Assembly (NCBI GenBank): GCA_035610365.1
Contig: CM069438.1
Location: 35,085,869 to 35,149,868 of the forward strand
Length of the DNA: 64,000 nucleotides
From: Aquatica leii
Taxonomy: Eukaryota > Arthropoda > Insecta > Coleoptera > Lampyridae
Direction of reading: 5' to 3'
This document shows, in pieces, positions 1-12,900 of the stretch. The notes under the pieces are model-generated. The model was given only the letters and a program-made list of their open reading frames with translations. It was not told where the DNA came from and made no database searches. The translations under genes were made by a program, and so were the position numbers. Numbering within the stretch: the stretch's first letter is position 1; every line of letters starts with the position of its first letter.

Positions 1-320
1 CTTTCTGCAAAACAGTTGAAAGATTTGTTACGGGTTTTGTGGTCTATACTGTGTCAAAGAGTGGGTAAAAAAACACAACTTAGGGCGCTTGATCCAAACA
101 AACGCTAACAGAAACGTCTTGACGGATAATCCAAGTCAAATCAGGTTGGGCCAGTACTTGAAGCCAAAATTTAAATAAGATACATACACAAATATAGTGC
201 ATAAATTGGCACTGATACTTAAGAAAATTAACGTATGCTACTGCCTTAATAGCTTCTAAAGAAATTCATCGTTTAAACCACCTACGCTTTGTCTTGGTGT
301 TGATATTATCATTCATCAAG
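1..320. other. Leader sequence without recognised gene
   Basis: AT-rich sequence preceding the first recognisable block of the A1 repeat. I see no open frame longer than a few dozen codons, no RNA gene and no match to the other repeats in the window. It may be the truncated end of another A1-type unit or flanking DNA. Confidence 0.4.
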
Positions 321-2505
321 ATCCGAGTAGCAAATCTTAAATCCTGAAATCGTATGATCCCTAGTCGGCGAGGATTAAGTTTATTCGCATCCGACTTCTT
401 GTACATCGAGACCCAGATCATAACAGTCGTGTATGAAACACGTAGCGCACGAGTGTGCTACAATAACACCAAACCTCAGAAGAAACAAATACTAAATCAT
501 TGTCAATCGGATGTATCCATAAGTCGCATAAAGCGGAATGATACTTCCAAAAACTAAAGAAATTTCGCACAACGGAGGTATCAAGAAAACGTACTCGTTG
601 CACAGTCGGCAGTAGTCGAAACTCAAAGAAAGCAAAAAAAGACAACGTAGTCTCATAGACCTTACCGAAGGATAATGCAAGGGAAGAAAGAAGACCACAA
701 TCTAAGACAAACTAAATCCATAAAATTCCATACATTTCCAGCTCGAAAATGCAAAAACTAACCTTAAATATAATCTCCAAAACTAAAAAACCCAAAAAGT
801 AGAAATCTAGCAGATCTTGAATGTTGATATGCGGTGTTAGAGAGAATAGTCAAGAACAGGAACTATGATAGTTATGCTATGAAGTCGTGTATAGACGATA
901 TGAAATTCTTTCCAACAAGAAACTAAACAGACTCAAAAGATCAAAAAAGCAAAACCAACGAAGAAATCTCAAGCAAAAAGAGTTTGATCTAAAAGCCGAA
1001 GAATAGATTATATCAAAAGAGCAACAAAAACTCAAGAGACATGTTCTAACAGCGACAAACGACCTCAAGTAGAGTTGCAGACCAAACAAAAAAACAAAAA
1101 CCAAATCCGTTCAATCAAACAACAAAATGAAGTAACTTAGAAAAAAAATTAAAGAAGCATAGTTGCAGTGAACACTAAAAAAAAGAAAGTGTTTAAGCAA
1201 CTGGACTAAAGATACAAAAAACAAGCAAATTAGACAGTTGCCCTAATGGCGAACCTTCAGGAACAAAAGAGAAAGGAGAAAGTTAGTCAGCAGATTAAAG
1301 AGAAACCGTCGAAAAGGCGAACTTTAAAGAGGAAGAAGAAGAAACAATAATAGGTGATTATCAGATATAGAAGAAGAAAAAATTACGAGTAAGGAAGACA
1401 CGAAAGACGGAGAAAGATAAGTTAATGCTTTATTTACCTTACAGTGCCCAACCAACCATCCAAAAGAAGAAACTTCAGTAAGATCAAGAAAAAAGAAAAA
1501 ACATAAGAAATTCTCAAATCAAAGAAAAAGTAGGAAACATATACGAAGAGATAGACCGAGGAAGATAAGACGAGATGCAGATGTCTGTTTTGTTTTTCTC
1601 TTTGTAAAAGCAAAGAAAGGGCTTACGAACCTTTCTATACCCAATCAACCGCCCAAAAGGTGAACCTTAAAGAACGAAAGAAAAGAAAGAGAGGTGATCA
1701 TCAGATTAAGAAGAAACAAAATGAAAAGTAGGGAACACGTTAAACATAAAAGCCGAAGAACGGATTAGAATATCTCAAAACCAAAAGAAACCCAAAGAGA
1801 AGAGAAATATTCTAACATCGACAAACAACATCAAAAATGCCGACCAATCGGAAGTACGTAAAGCATAAGAAACGATGTTGCAGTCTGTTCCAAGTTCAAA
1901 TCAAACAGAACAAAACAAAAACCAACTCAATTCAATCAAATAACAGAATGAAGTATGTAGAAAGAAAAAGAAAAGCATAGTTGCAGTGAATGCTAACGAG
2001 AAAAGTTTACTAAAAAGAAAATAAGGAAAGTGTAAGTGATCACCAAACAGCTGGAACACAGATAGAAGAAACAACCACAACTAAATCAGACAATTGCCCT
2101 AATAGCGAACCTTAGGGAACCAAAGAGAAGAGAGGTAGGTAGTCAGCAGATTAAAGAGAAAGAAAAAATAATTTGCAAGAAAGATAATGCTTGATATTAA
2201 TGCCTTATTCGTTCGTCTTCTTGCAAAATAACTAAAAGAGAGACTACTCTTCGGTGTCGAACCAACCGTCCAAAAGGCAAACCTACAAGAAGAACGTAGA
2301 ATAGTTGGCTTATAGAAAATCCACAGATTAAAGAAGAGCTAAATAAATAGTAGGAAAGATAGACGAAGAGACTGACGGAGATAGATGAGAACTTTAAGGA
2401 ACGAAAAAGAAGAAATAAATGTGGCATATAGATTATCAGATCGAGAAGAAAAAAATTAAGAGTAAGAAAGACATGAAAAATGGAGAAAGATAAGTTAAGG
2501 TCTGA

Positions 2506-2533
2506 TTCGTTCTTCTCCTCACAGAAGAACGAA
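2506..2533. other. Representative A1 hairpin
   Basis: Arms TTCGTTCTTCT (2506-2516) and AGAAGAACGAA (2523-2533) pair perfectly over 11 bp around a 6-nt loop. An equally perfect copy lies at 5276-5303. Imperfect copies lie near 2881, 4170, 5635, 6940, 7450, 10574-10596 and 10910, and a sister form (TTTCGTT...AACGAAA) lies near 2697, 5440, 7125, 8740 and 10730. This is a local pyrimidine tract facing its complement inside a purine-rich strand. Confidence 0.75.
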
Positions 2534-5275
2534 AAGAAGACCCAACCATCCGACAAAAAAGCAAATCTTCAGGAAGAACAAAAAAAGAGCAAAAACTGGG
2601 ACGTAACAAAATCACAAGTCAAAGAAGAAAGAAAAAAATAAGAAAGATAGACGAAGAGACAGACGTAGAAAGATAAAACAAAAGGTTGATATCTGTTTCG
2701 TTTTTCTTTCCATAGAAGGAACGAAAGGGGTTACCAACTCTTCTATGCCTAAACAACTGCTCAAAAAGGAGAAGGAACGAAAAAGATGAAATAGGTGATC
2801 ATCAGATCGAGAAGGAAAAAAAAGAAAAAGTAGGAAAGACACCAAAGAAAGACGATAGGTTAGGTTGATGTTAATGCCTGCGCTCTTCTCCCCGTAGAAG
2901 AACGAAAAGAGAGAGAGGTTTCATTAATAGAAATTCGAGTAGCAAATCTCTAATTTTTGAATCGTATGGTCTCTAGTCAGTGAGAATTGCATTACTCCCA
3001 TCTTCATTCTTTTACATAGCTTTCTTTAAATAGAACAAAAAAACAAAACCTAAGGAAAGAAAAAAATTAAGAAGAATAAAAAATATTACATGTTCGAATA
3101 TCACCCTAGAATCCAAAGGCCGAAGAACGAATTATAATATTTCAAGAACGAAAGAAACCCAAAGAGAAAAAGAATATTCTAACAGTGACAAACAACATCA
3201 AAAATGCCGACCAAGCGGAAGTATGTGAAGTAGAGGAAACCATGTTGTAGTCTATTTCAAGTTGCAAACCAAACATAACAAAACCAAAACCAAATCAGTT
3301 CAATCAAACACAATGAAGAATGAAACCATAGTTGCAGTGAACACTAACGAGAAAAGTTTACCAAAAAACAAAAAAAGAAAGAAAGTGTTCAAGCAACTGG
3401 ACCAAAGATAGAAAAAACAAAGAAAAAGCAATTCCGACAATTGGCCTAATGGCGAATCTTAAGGAACAAAAAAGAAGAGCGAAAGGTTGTCAGCAGATTA
3501 AAGAGGAAAAAATGTGTAAGATAAGGCTTGATGTTAATGTCTTAATTGTTCTTTTACCCTCAGAACTAAAAGAGATACCATCCTTCGTTGTCGAACCAAC
3601 CGTCCAAAGGGTGAACCTTTAAGGAAAACAAGAAAGAATAACAGCTGGCACGTAGGAAATCCACAGATTATGAAGAGTTAAATAAAAAGTAGGAAAGATA
3701 GAGGAAGAGGCAGACGGTGAAAGATGAGAACTTTCAGGAATGAAAAATAAGTATATGTGGCATATAAGTAATCCTCAGATCGAGAAGTAGAAAAGAAAAT
3801 GAAGAGGAAGGAAAACACGAAAGACGCCTAAAGATAAGTTAATCTCTTATTATATATAGAGAGACCACCCGACAGTGCCTAACCAACCGTCCAAAAGGCG
3901 AATCTTCATGAGGAAGAAGAATTTAAAAGAATAGCTGGGACGTAAGAAATTTACAAGTTAAAGAAGAAAGATTGTTTCGTTTTTCTCTCCATAGAAGAAA
4001 CAAAAAGGGTTACCAACCCTTCTATGCCTAAACAACTGCTCAAAAAGGAGAACTTTAATGGACGAAAAAGAAGAAATAGATGTGGCATATAGGTGATCAT
4101 CAGATTGAGAAGAAAAAAATGAAAAGTAGGAAAGGCACGAAAGAAGAAGAAAGATTAGGCATGATGTTAATTCCTGATTCGGTTTTCTCCTCGTCGAAGA
4201 ACGAAAAGCGAGACTACCCATTGCACTCGTCAAAACCTGAGCAGCAAATCTCAAATTCTTGAATTATATGGTTCTTAGTCAGTGAGGATTGCGTTACTCG
4301 CATCTGGAGTCTTGGACATAGAAACCCAAATTATAAAAGGCGTGTATGAAACACGTTGCATTCGAATGTACTATAAGTAGAAAAGAATAGTTATCTTTAT
4401 AGAACAAGATTTCCCTAAGCACACCGAATTACAACGCCTAACACCATCTGGTGATAATTACAAAGTGCTGGAAATGTCCCAACTTCAGAGCGAACGCTAA
4501 ACTATTACTGGGTTGCCAACTATCGCATTTACATAAAATGTCCAAGGTGAAGAGTAAGACAAAATTGAATATTACAGATATTATGGCAGAGAAGAGAGAT
4601 CCGGATTTTACCGGATTGGAATATTTCAACAACGAAAGAAACTCAAAGAGAAGAAAAATATTCTAACAGTGACAAACAACATCAAAAATGTCGACCAAGC
4701 GGAAGTATGTAAAGTAGATGAAACGATGTTGCAGTCTGTTTCAAGTTGCAAACAAAACAAACATCAAATCAGTTCAATCAAACAACTGAATGAAGTAACT
4801 TAGAAAAAAAGAAAAGAAGCATCGTTGCAGTGAACATTAACAAGACAAGTTTGCCAAAAAGAAAAAAAAAGAAGAAAGGATTCAGCAAGTGGACCACAGA
4901 TAGAGAAAACAAAGGAAAAGCAAATCCAACAATTGGCCTAATGGAGAACCTTAAGAGAGAAAGGTTGTCAGCAGATTAAAGAGAAAAAAAATGTGTAAGA
5001 TAAGGCTCTATGTTAATGTCTTATTCGATCTTTTGCCCGCTGAACTAAAAGAGAGACCATCCTTCGGTCCCGAACCAAGCGTCCACGTAGGAAATCCACA
5101 GATTAAAGAAGAGTCAAATAAAAAGTAGGAAAGATAAACGAAGAGACAGACGGAGAACTCTTAGGAATGAAAAAGAAGAAATAGATGTGGCATATAGGGA
5201 ATCAGATCGAGAAGTAGAAAAAAAATTAAGAGTAAGGAAGACACGATAGACGCAGAAAGATAAGTTAATACCGTA

Positions 5276-5303
5276 TTCGTTCTTCTTCTCGCAGAAGAAC
5301 GAA
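5276..5303. other. Second perfect A1 hairpin copy
   Basis: Arms TTCGTTCTTCT at 5276-5286 and AGAAGAACGAA at 5293-5303 are identical to those at 2506-2533, but the loop is TCTCGC instead of CCTCAC. The arms stayed unchanged while the loop drifted between these two copies. Confidence 0.75.
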
Positions 5304-7274
5304 AAGAGACACTACCTTACAGTGCCTATCCAACCGTCCAAAAGGCGAATCTTCAGGAGGAACAAGAAGAAAGAAGAAAAGCTAGGACACAGGAAATTCA
5401 CAAATTCAAGAAGAAAGATAAGACAAGATGTAGATGTCTGTTTCGTTTTTTTCTCCAAAGAAGAAACGAAAGGGGTTACCAACCCTTCTATGTCTAAACA
5501 ACTCCCCAAAAAGGAGAAGGAACGAAAAAGAATAAATAGATGTTCCATATAGTTGATCATCAGATTGTGAAGAAAAAAATAAAATGTAGGAAAGACATAA
5601 AGAAGAAGAAAGATTAGACTTGATGTTACTAACTGATTCGTCTTTTTTCTCGTAGAAGAGCGAAAAAAGAAAAGAGTTCATTGAAATTCGAACAACAAAT
5701 TTCAAATTCTTGAATTGCATGGTCTCTAGACAGTGAGGATTTCATTACTCCCATCTGGGTTCTTGTATATTGAAATCCAAATCATAAAAACCGTGCATGA
5801 AACACGTGGCACACAGGTGTGCTACATTTAGAAAAGATTAGCTATCCTTAAATAGAATAAGATCTCCATGAGTACACCGAATTACAACGCCAACACCATG
5901 TAGTGACAATTATGAAGCGCTGAAAATGTCTCAACTTCAGAGCGAACGCGCAACTATTACTGGGTTGCAAGCCGTCGCATTTACATAAAATGTGCAAGCT
6001 GAAGAGTAGCAGAGAATAGAGGTCCGGATTTTATCAAACAATGTCGATAGGTATAATTCAGTCGGTCCACTGTAACACAATTAAAGCAAAAACCATTTCG
6101 CATATAACACAAAACAAAACCTAGGGCAAGGAAAAGAAGTAATAAGAAATATCTCATGTTCGAATGTTATCTTAGAATCTAAAACTTGAAGAACGGATTA
6201 GAAGATATCAAGAACGAAAGACGCCCAAAGAGAAGAGAAATATTCTAACAGTGACAAACAACATCAAAAATCCTGACCAAGCGAAAGTATGTGAAGTAGA
6301 GGAAACCACGTTCCAGCCTGTTCCAAGTTGCGAACCAAACACAACAAAACAAAAACCAAATCAGTTCAATCACACAGAACGAAGTAAGTTAGAAAAAAAA
6401 AGAAAAGAGGCATACTTGCAGGGACAGCTAACGAGAAAAGTTTACCAAAAAGAAAACAAAGAAAGTGTTCAAGCAACTTTACCAAAGATAAAAAAATACA
6501 AAGAAAAAGCAAATCCGACAATTGGCCAAATGGCGAACCTTAAGGAACAAAAGGGAAGAGAGGGAAGGTTGTCAGCAGATTAAAGAGAACAAAAGTGTCT
6601 AAGATAAGGCTTAATGTTAATGTGTTATTCGTTCTTTTGCCCGCAGAACTAAAAGAGAGACCATCCTTCGGTCCCGAACCAACCGTCCAAAACGCGAACT
6701 TTTAAGAAGAACAAGAAGAAAGAAGAATCGCTGGCATGTAGGAAATCTACAGATTAAACAAAAGTCAAATAAAAAGTAGGAAAGATGGACGAAGAAACAG
6801 ATTGAGAAAGATGAGAACTTTCAGGAATGAAAAAGAAGGAATAGATGTGGCATATAGGTAATTATCAAAACGAGAAGAAGGTAAGAAAACTAAGAGTAAG
6901 AAAGACACAACAGACGCAGAAACATAAGTTAATCCCTTATTCGTTTTTCTCCTCGTAGAAGAAAGAAAAGAGAGACCACCCTACGGTGTTTAACCAACCT
7001 TCGAAAAGGCGAAACTTCAGGAGGAACAAGAAGAAAGAAGAAAAGCTGGGACGTAGGAAATTCACAAATTAAAGAAGAAAGATAAGACAAGGTGTAGATG
7101 TCTTTTCATTTTTCTGTCTATAGAAGAAACGAAAGGGGTTATCAACCCTTCTATGGCTGAACAACTGCACAATAAGGAGAAGGAACGAAAAAGAAGAAAT
7201 AGATGTTGCATCTAGGTGATCATCAGATCGAGAAGAAACAAAATCAAAAGTAGGAAACACACAAAAGAAGAGGA

Positions 7275-7386
7275 AAGAGTTTACCTGTCATGTAATAATT
7301 ACAATTTTAATAAAACAGAGGCCTGATGAAGTGCGCATAGCTGCACGAAACGTCGCCTTATATAGACACACAAAGTGTTTTGATGC
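7275..7386 (+). mobile_element. Terminal fragment of a Penelope-like element
   Basis: About 110 bp unlike A1 interrupts an A1 unit: the A1 text stops near GAAAGAG (about 7280) and resumes near CATAGAAGAAC (about 7395). The insert holds the pattern CTGATGA, a short hairpin, then GAAACGTCGCC, which is typical of the terminal repeats of Penelope-like retroelements in many animals. No reverse transcriptase is attached, so this is a severely truncated copy. Orientation is set by the hammerhead core on the plus strand. Identification rests on the motif and its predicted fold, not on a database match. Confidence 0.65.
7318..7359 (+). ncRNA. Hammerhead-ribozyme-like motif (PLE type)
   Basis: The core CTGATGA is at 7323-7329 and GAAA at 7347-7350. 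Stem I pairs GAGGC (7318-7322) with GCCTT (7355-7359), including one G-T wobble. Stem II pairs GTGC (7331-7334) with GCAC (7343-7346) around an 8-nt loop, with one extra A at 7330. Stem III is only ACGT (7350-7353), which is palindromic and can pair only with a second copy, as known for dimeric hammerheads with very short helix III. The predicted cleavage site follows GTC at 7354. All core residues read intact. Activity is not shown; in one isolated copy it would need dimer formation in trans. Confidence 0.6.
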
Positions 7387-9916
7387 CCCTCCTCATAGAA
7401 GAACCTTAAAGAAATGGGGTCAAGAAAGATTAGGTTTAATGCTATTGCCTGATTCGTTCCTTTTCTCTAAGAAGAACGAAAAGAGAGACTATCCAGTTTA
7501 ATTCATGGAAATTCGAGCAGCGAATCTTAAATTTTTGAATCGTATGGGCTCCAGTCAGTGAGCATTGCGTTACTCCCATCTGGATTATTGTACATTGAGA
7601 CCCAATTTATAAAAGGCGCAGATAAAACACATGCACACCGAATTACAACGCTTAACACCATGTAGTGATAATTATGAAGTGCAGGAAATTTCCCAACTTC
7701 AGAGCGAACGCGCAACTATTACTGGGTTGCTAACTGTCGCATTTACATAAAATGTACAAGGTAAAGAGTAGACAAAATTGAACGTTACAGAAATTATAGC
7801 AGAGAAGAGAGGTCCGGATTTTACCAAACAATCTCAATGGGCATGATTCAGTCGGTTCACTGTAACACAATTTAACACAGTTAAAGTAAAAACCATTCTG
7901 CATCTAACACAAAACAAAACCTAAGGAAAGAAAAAGAAGAATAAGAAATATCACATATTCGAATGTCACCCTAGAACCTAAACGCCGAAGAACGGATTAG
8001 AATATCTCAAGAACGAAAGAAACCCAAAGAGAAGAAAAATATTCTAACAGTGACAAACAACATAAAAAAGCTGACTAAGCGGAAGTATATAAAGTAGAGG
8101 AAACGACGTTGCAGTCCATTTCAAGTTGCAAACCAACGACAACAAAATAAAAATCAAATCAGTCCAATCAAACAACGGAATGAAGTAACTTAAAAAAAAT
8201 AAAAGAAGCATAAGAAAGAAAGTGTTTAAGCAACTGGACCAAAGATAGAAAAAAACAAAGAACAAGCAAATTAGACAATTGTGCGATCCTTAGGAACAAA
8301 AAAGAAGAGAGGAAGGTAGTCAGCACATTAATGAGAAACTGTTCAACAGAAGAACCTTCAAGAGGAACAAGAAGAAGGAAGAACCTAGAAATCCACAGAT
8401 TAAAGAAGCGTCAAATGAAAAGTAGGAAAGATAGACGAAGAGACAGGCCGAGAAAGATGAGAACTTTACGAAACGAAAAAGAAGAAATAGATGTGGTATA
8501 TAGGTGATCATCAAATCGAGAAGAAGAAAAAAATTAAAAGTCAGACGGAGAAAGATAAGTTAATGCTTTATTCGTTCTTCTTCTTGCAGAACCAACTGTT
8601 CAAAAGGTGAATCTTCATGAGGCACAAGAAGAAAGAAGAAAATCTGGCACAAATCAAAGAAGAAAGAAATAAAAAGTAGGAAAGATAGACGAAGAGACAG
8701 ACGGAGAAAGATAAGATAAGATGTAGGTTTATGTTTCGTTTTTTTCTTCGTATAAGAAACGAAAGGGTTTACCAAGCTTCTATGATTAAACAACCGCCCA
8801 AAAAGGAGAACTGTAAGGGGATGAAAAAGAAGAAATAGATGTGGCATAATCGGATCGAGAAGAAAAAAAATGAAAAGCTGGAAGACACCAAAGAAGAAGA
8901 AAAATTAGGCTTGATGTTAATGCCTAAGGAGAGCGCCTCCTAGAAGAACGAAAAGATAGATTACGTTTTTTATTCATCGAAACCTGAACAGCAAATCTTA
9001 AATTCTTGAATCGTACGGTTCTTAGTCAGCGAGGTTTCCGTTACTTGCATCTGAAGTCTTGGACATTGAAACTCAAATCATAAAAGGCGTGTATGGGTTG
9101 CTTACCATCGCATTTACGTAAAATGTATAAGGTGAAGAGTAAGAAAAATTTGAACGTTACAGATATTATGGCAGAGAAGACAGGTCCGGATTTTGCCAAA
9201 CAATCTCGATAAGTATGATTCAGTCAGTCCACTGTAATACAATTTAGATAGACAGACGTCATCTTGATTTATGGTTGATACTCTTTTACATCAAAAAACG
9301 AATTAGTTAACATTTCCAACAGTAGCCATATTTTAAGGAAACTGAATTTTAATGAATTTCTCCGGTTAATGTTTCTAATTAAAACTCGACACAAGTAGGA
9401 CTACCTAAAACGCACAGAAACCAACTGGTAATTCAAATGTCATAAAAACAAAGCCCAAGAAGCTAAATACTACTTGAGTGTACCAATTATCGTAAAAACC
9501 AATTCGCATATAACAAAACAAAATCAAAGGAAAAAAAGAAGTAAGAAGAAAAATAAGAATAATCACATGTTGGAATGTTACCGTAGAACCTAAAAGTCAA
9601 AGAACGGATTAGAATATCTCAAGAGCAAAAGGAATCCAAAGAGAAGAGTGACAAACACTATCAAAAACGCCGACCAAGCGGAAGTACGCAAACTACAAGA
9701 AACGACGTTGGAGTTTGTTTCAAGTCGCAAACCAAATACAACAAAACAAAAACCAAATCAGTTCAAGCATCAGAATGAAGTAAATTAGAAGAAAAGAAGC
9801 ATAGGCAGTGAACACTAACGAGAAAAGTTCAAGCAACTGTATCAAAGATAGAAAAACAAAGAACAAACAACTCAGACAATTGCCGTAATGGCGAACCTTA
9901 AAAAACTAAAGAGAAG

Positions 9917-10190
9917 AGAGGTTACTCTAGGTCATTTAAAAGCTTTGTCTTCTTCTGTGTAGGTCTGTGAGGAGGAGTAAGGTTATTCCAGGTCATTTAA
10001 AGCATTGAATGTAGGTCAGTGAGGAGAAGTAAGGTTATTCCAGGTCGTTTAAAGCATTGAATCTAGGTCAGTGAGGAGGAGTAAGGTTACTCTAGGTCAT
10101 TTAAAGTCTTTGTCTTCTTCTGTGTAGGTCTGTGAGGTGGAGTAAAGTTACTCTAGGCCATTTAAAGCATTGAATGTAGGTCAAGGAGGA
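9917..10190 (+). repeat. Minisatellite with AGGTCA half-sites
   Basis: Five tandem units begin at AGGTCA-type sequences at 9929, 9990, 10042, 10094 and 10155, giving unit lengths 61, 52, 52 and 61 bp. Long units contain an extra TCTTCTTCTGTGT-like stretch. Each unit has two half-site-like hexamers: perfect AGGTCA at 9929, 9990, 10013, 10065, 10094 and 10178, and one-base variants at 9961, 10042, 10126 and 10155. Within units the pair is 23 bp (short) or 32 bp (long) apart. The array sits inside an A1 unit: A1 text ending GAGAAGAGAGG resumes after it with AATCAGCAGATT. No coding potential. Confidence 0.85.
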
Positions 10191-11295
10191 GGGGTACTAT
10201 CCTCTTGTCACAGAACTCTCCAACTTACCCTACTAAGGTAATCAGCAGATTGAAGAGAGAAAAAATGTGTAAGAAGATAAGGCTTGATGTTAATGTCTTA
10301 TTCGTTCTTTTGCCAACAGAAGAACTAAAAGAGAGACCGAACCATTTCATTTAAAAAGAACAAGATGAAAGAATAGCTGGCTTGTAGGAAATCCGCAGAT
10401 TAAAGAAGAGCCAAATAAAAAGTAGGAAAAATAGATGAAGAGACAGACGGAGAAAGATTAGAACTTTAAGGAACAACAAGAAGAAATAGATGTGTTCATC
10501 AGATCGAGAAGAAGCAAAAACGTTAGGAGTAAGGGAGACACGAAAGACTTAGAAATATAAGTTAATGCTTAATTCGTTCTTGTCTCAGAAGAACGATAGG
10601 AGAAACCACCCTATGGCGCCTTTAGAAAGAAGAAATGCTGGGACATAGGAAATTCACAAATCAAAGAAGAAAGAAACAAAAACTAACAAAGACAGAGAGA
10701 GAAAGATAGACAAGATATAGATGTCCGTTTCGTTGATCTCTCCATAGAAGAAACGAAAGGGGCACAACCACCCGAAAAAAAGAACTTTAATGCACAAAAA
10801 AGAAGAAATATATGTGGCATATAGGTGACCATCAGATCGCGAAGGAGAAAAAATGAAAAGTAGGGAAGACACAAAAGAAGAAGAAAGATTAGGCTTTATG
10901 TTAATGCCAGATTCGCTCTTCTCCCTGTAGAAGAACGAAAAGGAAGATAATCCGGTTTTATTTATCGAAATCCGAACAGCAAATCTAAAATTCTTGAATC
11001 GTATGATCCTTAGTCAGCGAGGATTGCATTACTCGCATTTGGATTTTTGGATATTGAGACCCAAATCATAACTAAATTTAAAAAGTGGAAACAATGATTA
11101 TGGCAAAGAAAAGAGTTCCGCTTTTTTACGAAGCAGTCTCGATAGGTATGATTCAGTCGGTCCACTGTACCACAATCTAACACATCTACAGACGCCATCT
11201 TTGTTTATGGTTCATACTTTTTTACATTAAAAAACGAAAAGTTAACATTTCCAATAGTAGCACTTTGATATTTTGGAGTTATGGCTTTTAAATAA

Positions 11296-12900
11296 TTTCT
11301 CGGGTTTTTATCAAAATAAAAAACTTGTTCAATCAAATTTTTGAGGTTATGTTTAGTTTCTGATAAAAACAATTGCCAGATTGTGTTTTGAGATCGTGTC
11401 ATTCAAAATAGGTCGCTTTGTTTGAGGTTATATTGTTATGAGTTTATTTTAGTTAATCGTTGATGTTTTTTGACGTTTAATTTACAACAATAGTAGGCTT
11501 AATTTTGTGAGTCTAAAAATTATCATCTGTGTCTAAGTTACCTGTTGTTTCATAGACCACTAAGCATGTTGTTAAAATGCTGTAACAAAACTCGTTGCTG
11601 AAAATAGTTACAATAACCGTGACTAGCAGTCTTCGTCACACCTAAACCAAGTCGTTTTCGAAAAACAATTACGAACAAAGCAACGCTCATTATTAGGTAT
11701 TCGGTAATAAATTTTTAAGTTCACAAAGAACAAGATCAAAGTTTTAAGTTGCGTCATCTTAATACATTTCTTGATTAAGAGATTAGAGTTTGAAGCTATA
11801 GAAGTGAAAAGTTAAGTCTTTAGAAGCTACTCGTTGAACTTTTTACTACTTAAAAAAATTCAAAGTTGTTGACGTTAAGCATTTGAAAGGAACCGATATT
11901 TTAGCACCTTTTCAGCGATGATTAAATATTTAATTCGCCCGATTTTAATTAAAATCGTTAATTGTAAGCAATTTGGCCGAGTTGGCTTTGGAAATAAAAT
12001 ACAGAAAGATCGTTTGTTTTGTTGTTGGGGAAAAGAAAGTTTTTCAGCCCGCGCTGACAATACAAACTCCATTTTGTAATATAAATGGAATAAGGACTTT
12101 TATCGACTTGGGAGCTCTAAAATTTTTATGTTCCTTTTAGTGCCATTTTATAATTGATAAAGTATTAAAAAAGTTCTTTCATATACAGAAGTTGAGTCAA
12201 TTAAGTATAAAATTACGGAAGTGAAGGAAAATTATTATTTGCCGTCGAGCTTGTGTTTCCGAATACTTTTTTCTTTCGTGTTAACGACTATAATTGCGAA
12301 CTACTTTCGGTTTTTGGTGTAAAGTTTGTGCGAGATTGATTATTAAGAGTAAACCACAATTCGATAATGCTCTAACTACGGTCATTAACATCATGAACTT
12401 TCCTACACGTGCAAAGCCCAAATTTTCTATCTTGATTGAATTTCCCAAGTAAATATCTTGTTACTTATGCGTTGATATAACGACTTGCCAAATGTCAACA
12501 CGAGTTGAAAATTGGAAATGCGGATATTTAGGCACTTAGCAAATAACCTCATTTAAAATACCAGGAAGAGGGTACGAAAAGAGAAAACGCGTTATTCGTC
12601 TTTGTCATTCTATAAGTAGTTTTCGCTTGTATTCGCTTGCTGTCTAAACCTACAGAATTCATACTTCATTTTGTTGAGGTTATGTTTAGTTTAACCTGAC
12701 ATATTCCGCGCCGGCTGCGATTCTAAATACTTAATATCAAATTGCTTTCTGAAATAATGCGGAATTTTTTAAACTAAACAGCCTACTTTATGAAACCTTT
12801 TTCATAAGTTTGATTCTAAATAAATGACTTAAATTTTGTGGTTAATAATTTTTTCATTGTTTTGCCTTAAAGTTGCGATTCTTCAACTTCTAGCTTCAAA
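11296..12900. other. Non-array DNA between A1 and A2, no gene recognised
   Basis: AT-rich single-copy-looking sequence. The phrase TTGAGGTTATGTTTAGTTT occurs twice (about 11341 and 12674), and GCAACGCTCATTATT (about 11681) is shared with the inverted-repeat segment at 28.1 kb. A 65-codon minus-strand frame (11875-12072) begins in a fair start context but resembles no family I know and lacks splice-site support. I see no RNA gene. Confidence 0.45.

Larger units (their letters stand above)
320..11295. repeat. A1: purine-rich long-unit tandem repeat
   Basis: Units of about 1.3-2.0 kb recur head to tail. An anchor reading GAGCAGCAAATCT or close variants lies near 324, 2936, 4241, 5688, 7515, 8987 and 10973; a second block (AATCAGTTCAATCAAACA) recurs near 1100, 1920, 3300, 4760, 6360, 8160 and 9740; a third, ending in AGTCGGTCCACTGTA, recurs near 6070, 7850, 9215 and 11155. 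Between anchors the plus strand is mostly A and G with embedded GAAGAA-type runs, so the minus strand is T/C-rich and almost free of stop codons; the many minus-strand open frames here are therefore compositional. Each unit also contains short inverted repeats such as TTCGTTCTTCT...AGAAGAACGAA. Divergence between copies is substantial, with deletions and at least two insertions (7.3 kb and 9.9 kb). No coding function is seen. Confidence 0.8.

Noticed and set aside
2197-10874. Many minus-strand open frames of 60-120 codons with similar serine/phenylalanine/leucine-rich peptides
   Set aside because: The minus strand of A1 is T/C-rich and therefore poor in stop codons; two overlapping frames are open at once in several units, and the peptides drift freely, so they reflect composition and repeat copying, not coding.
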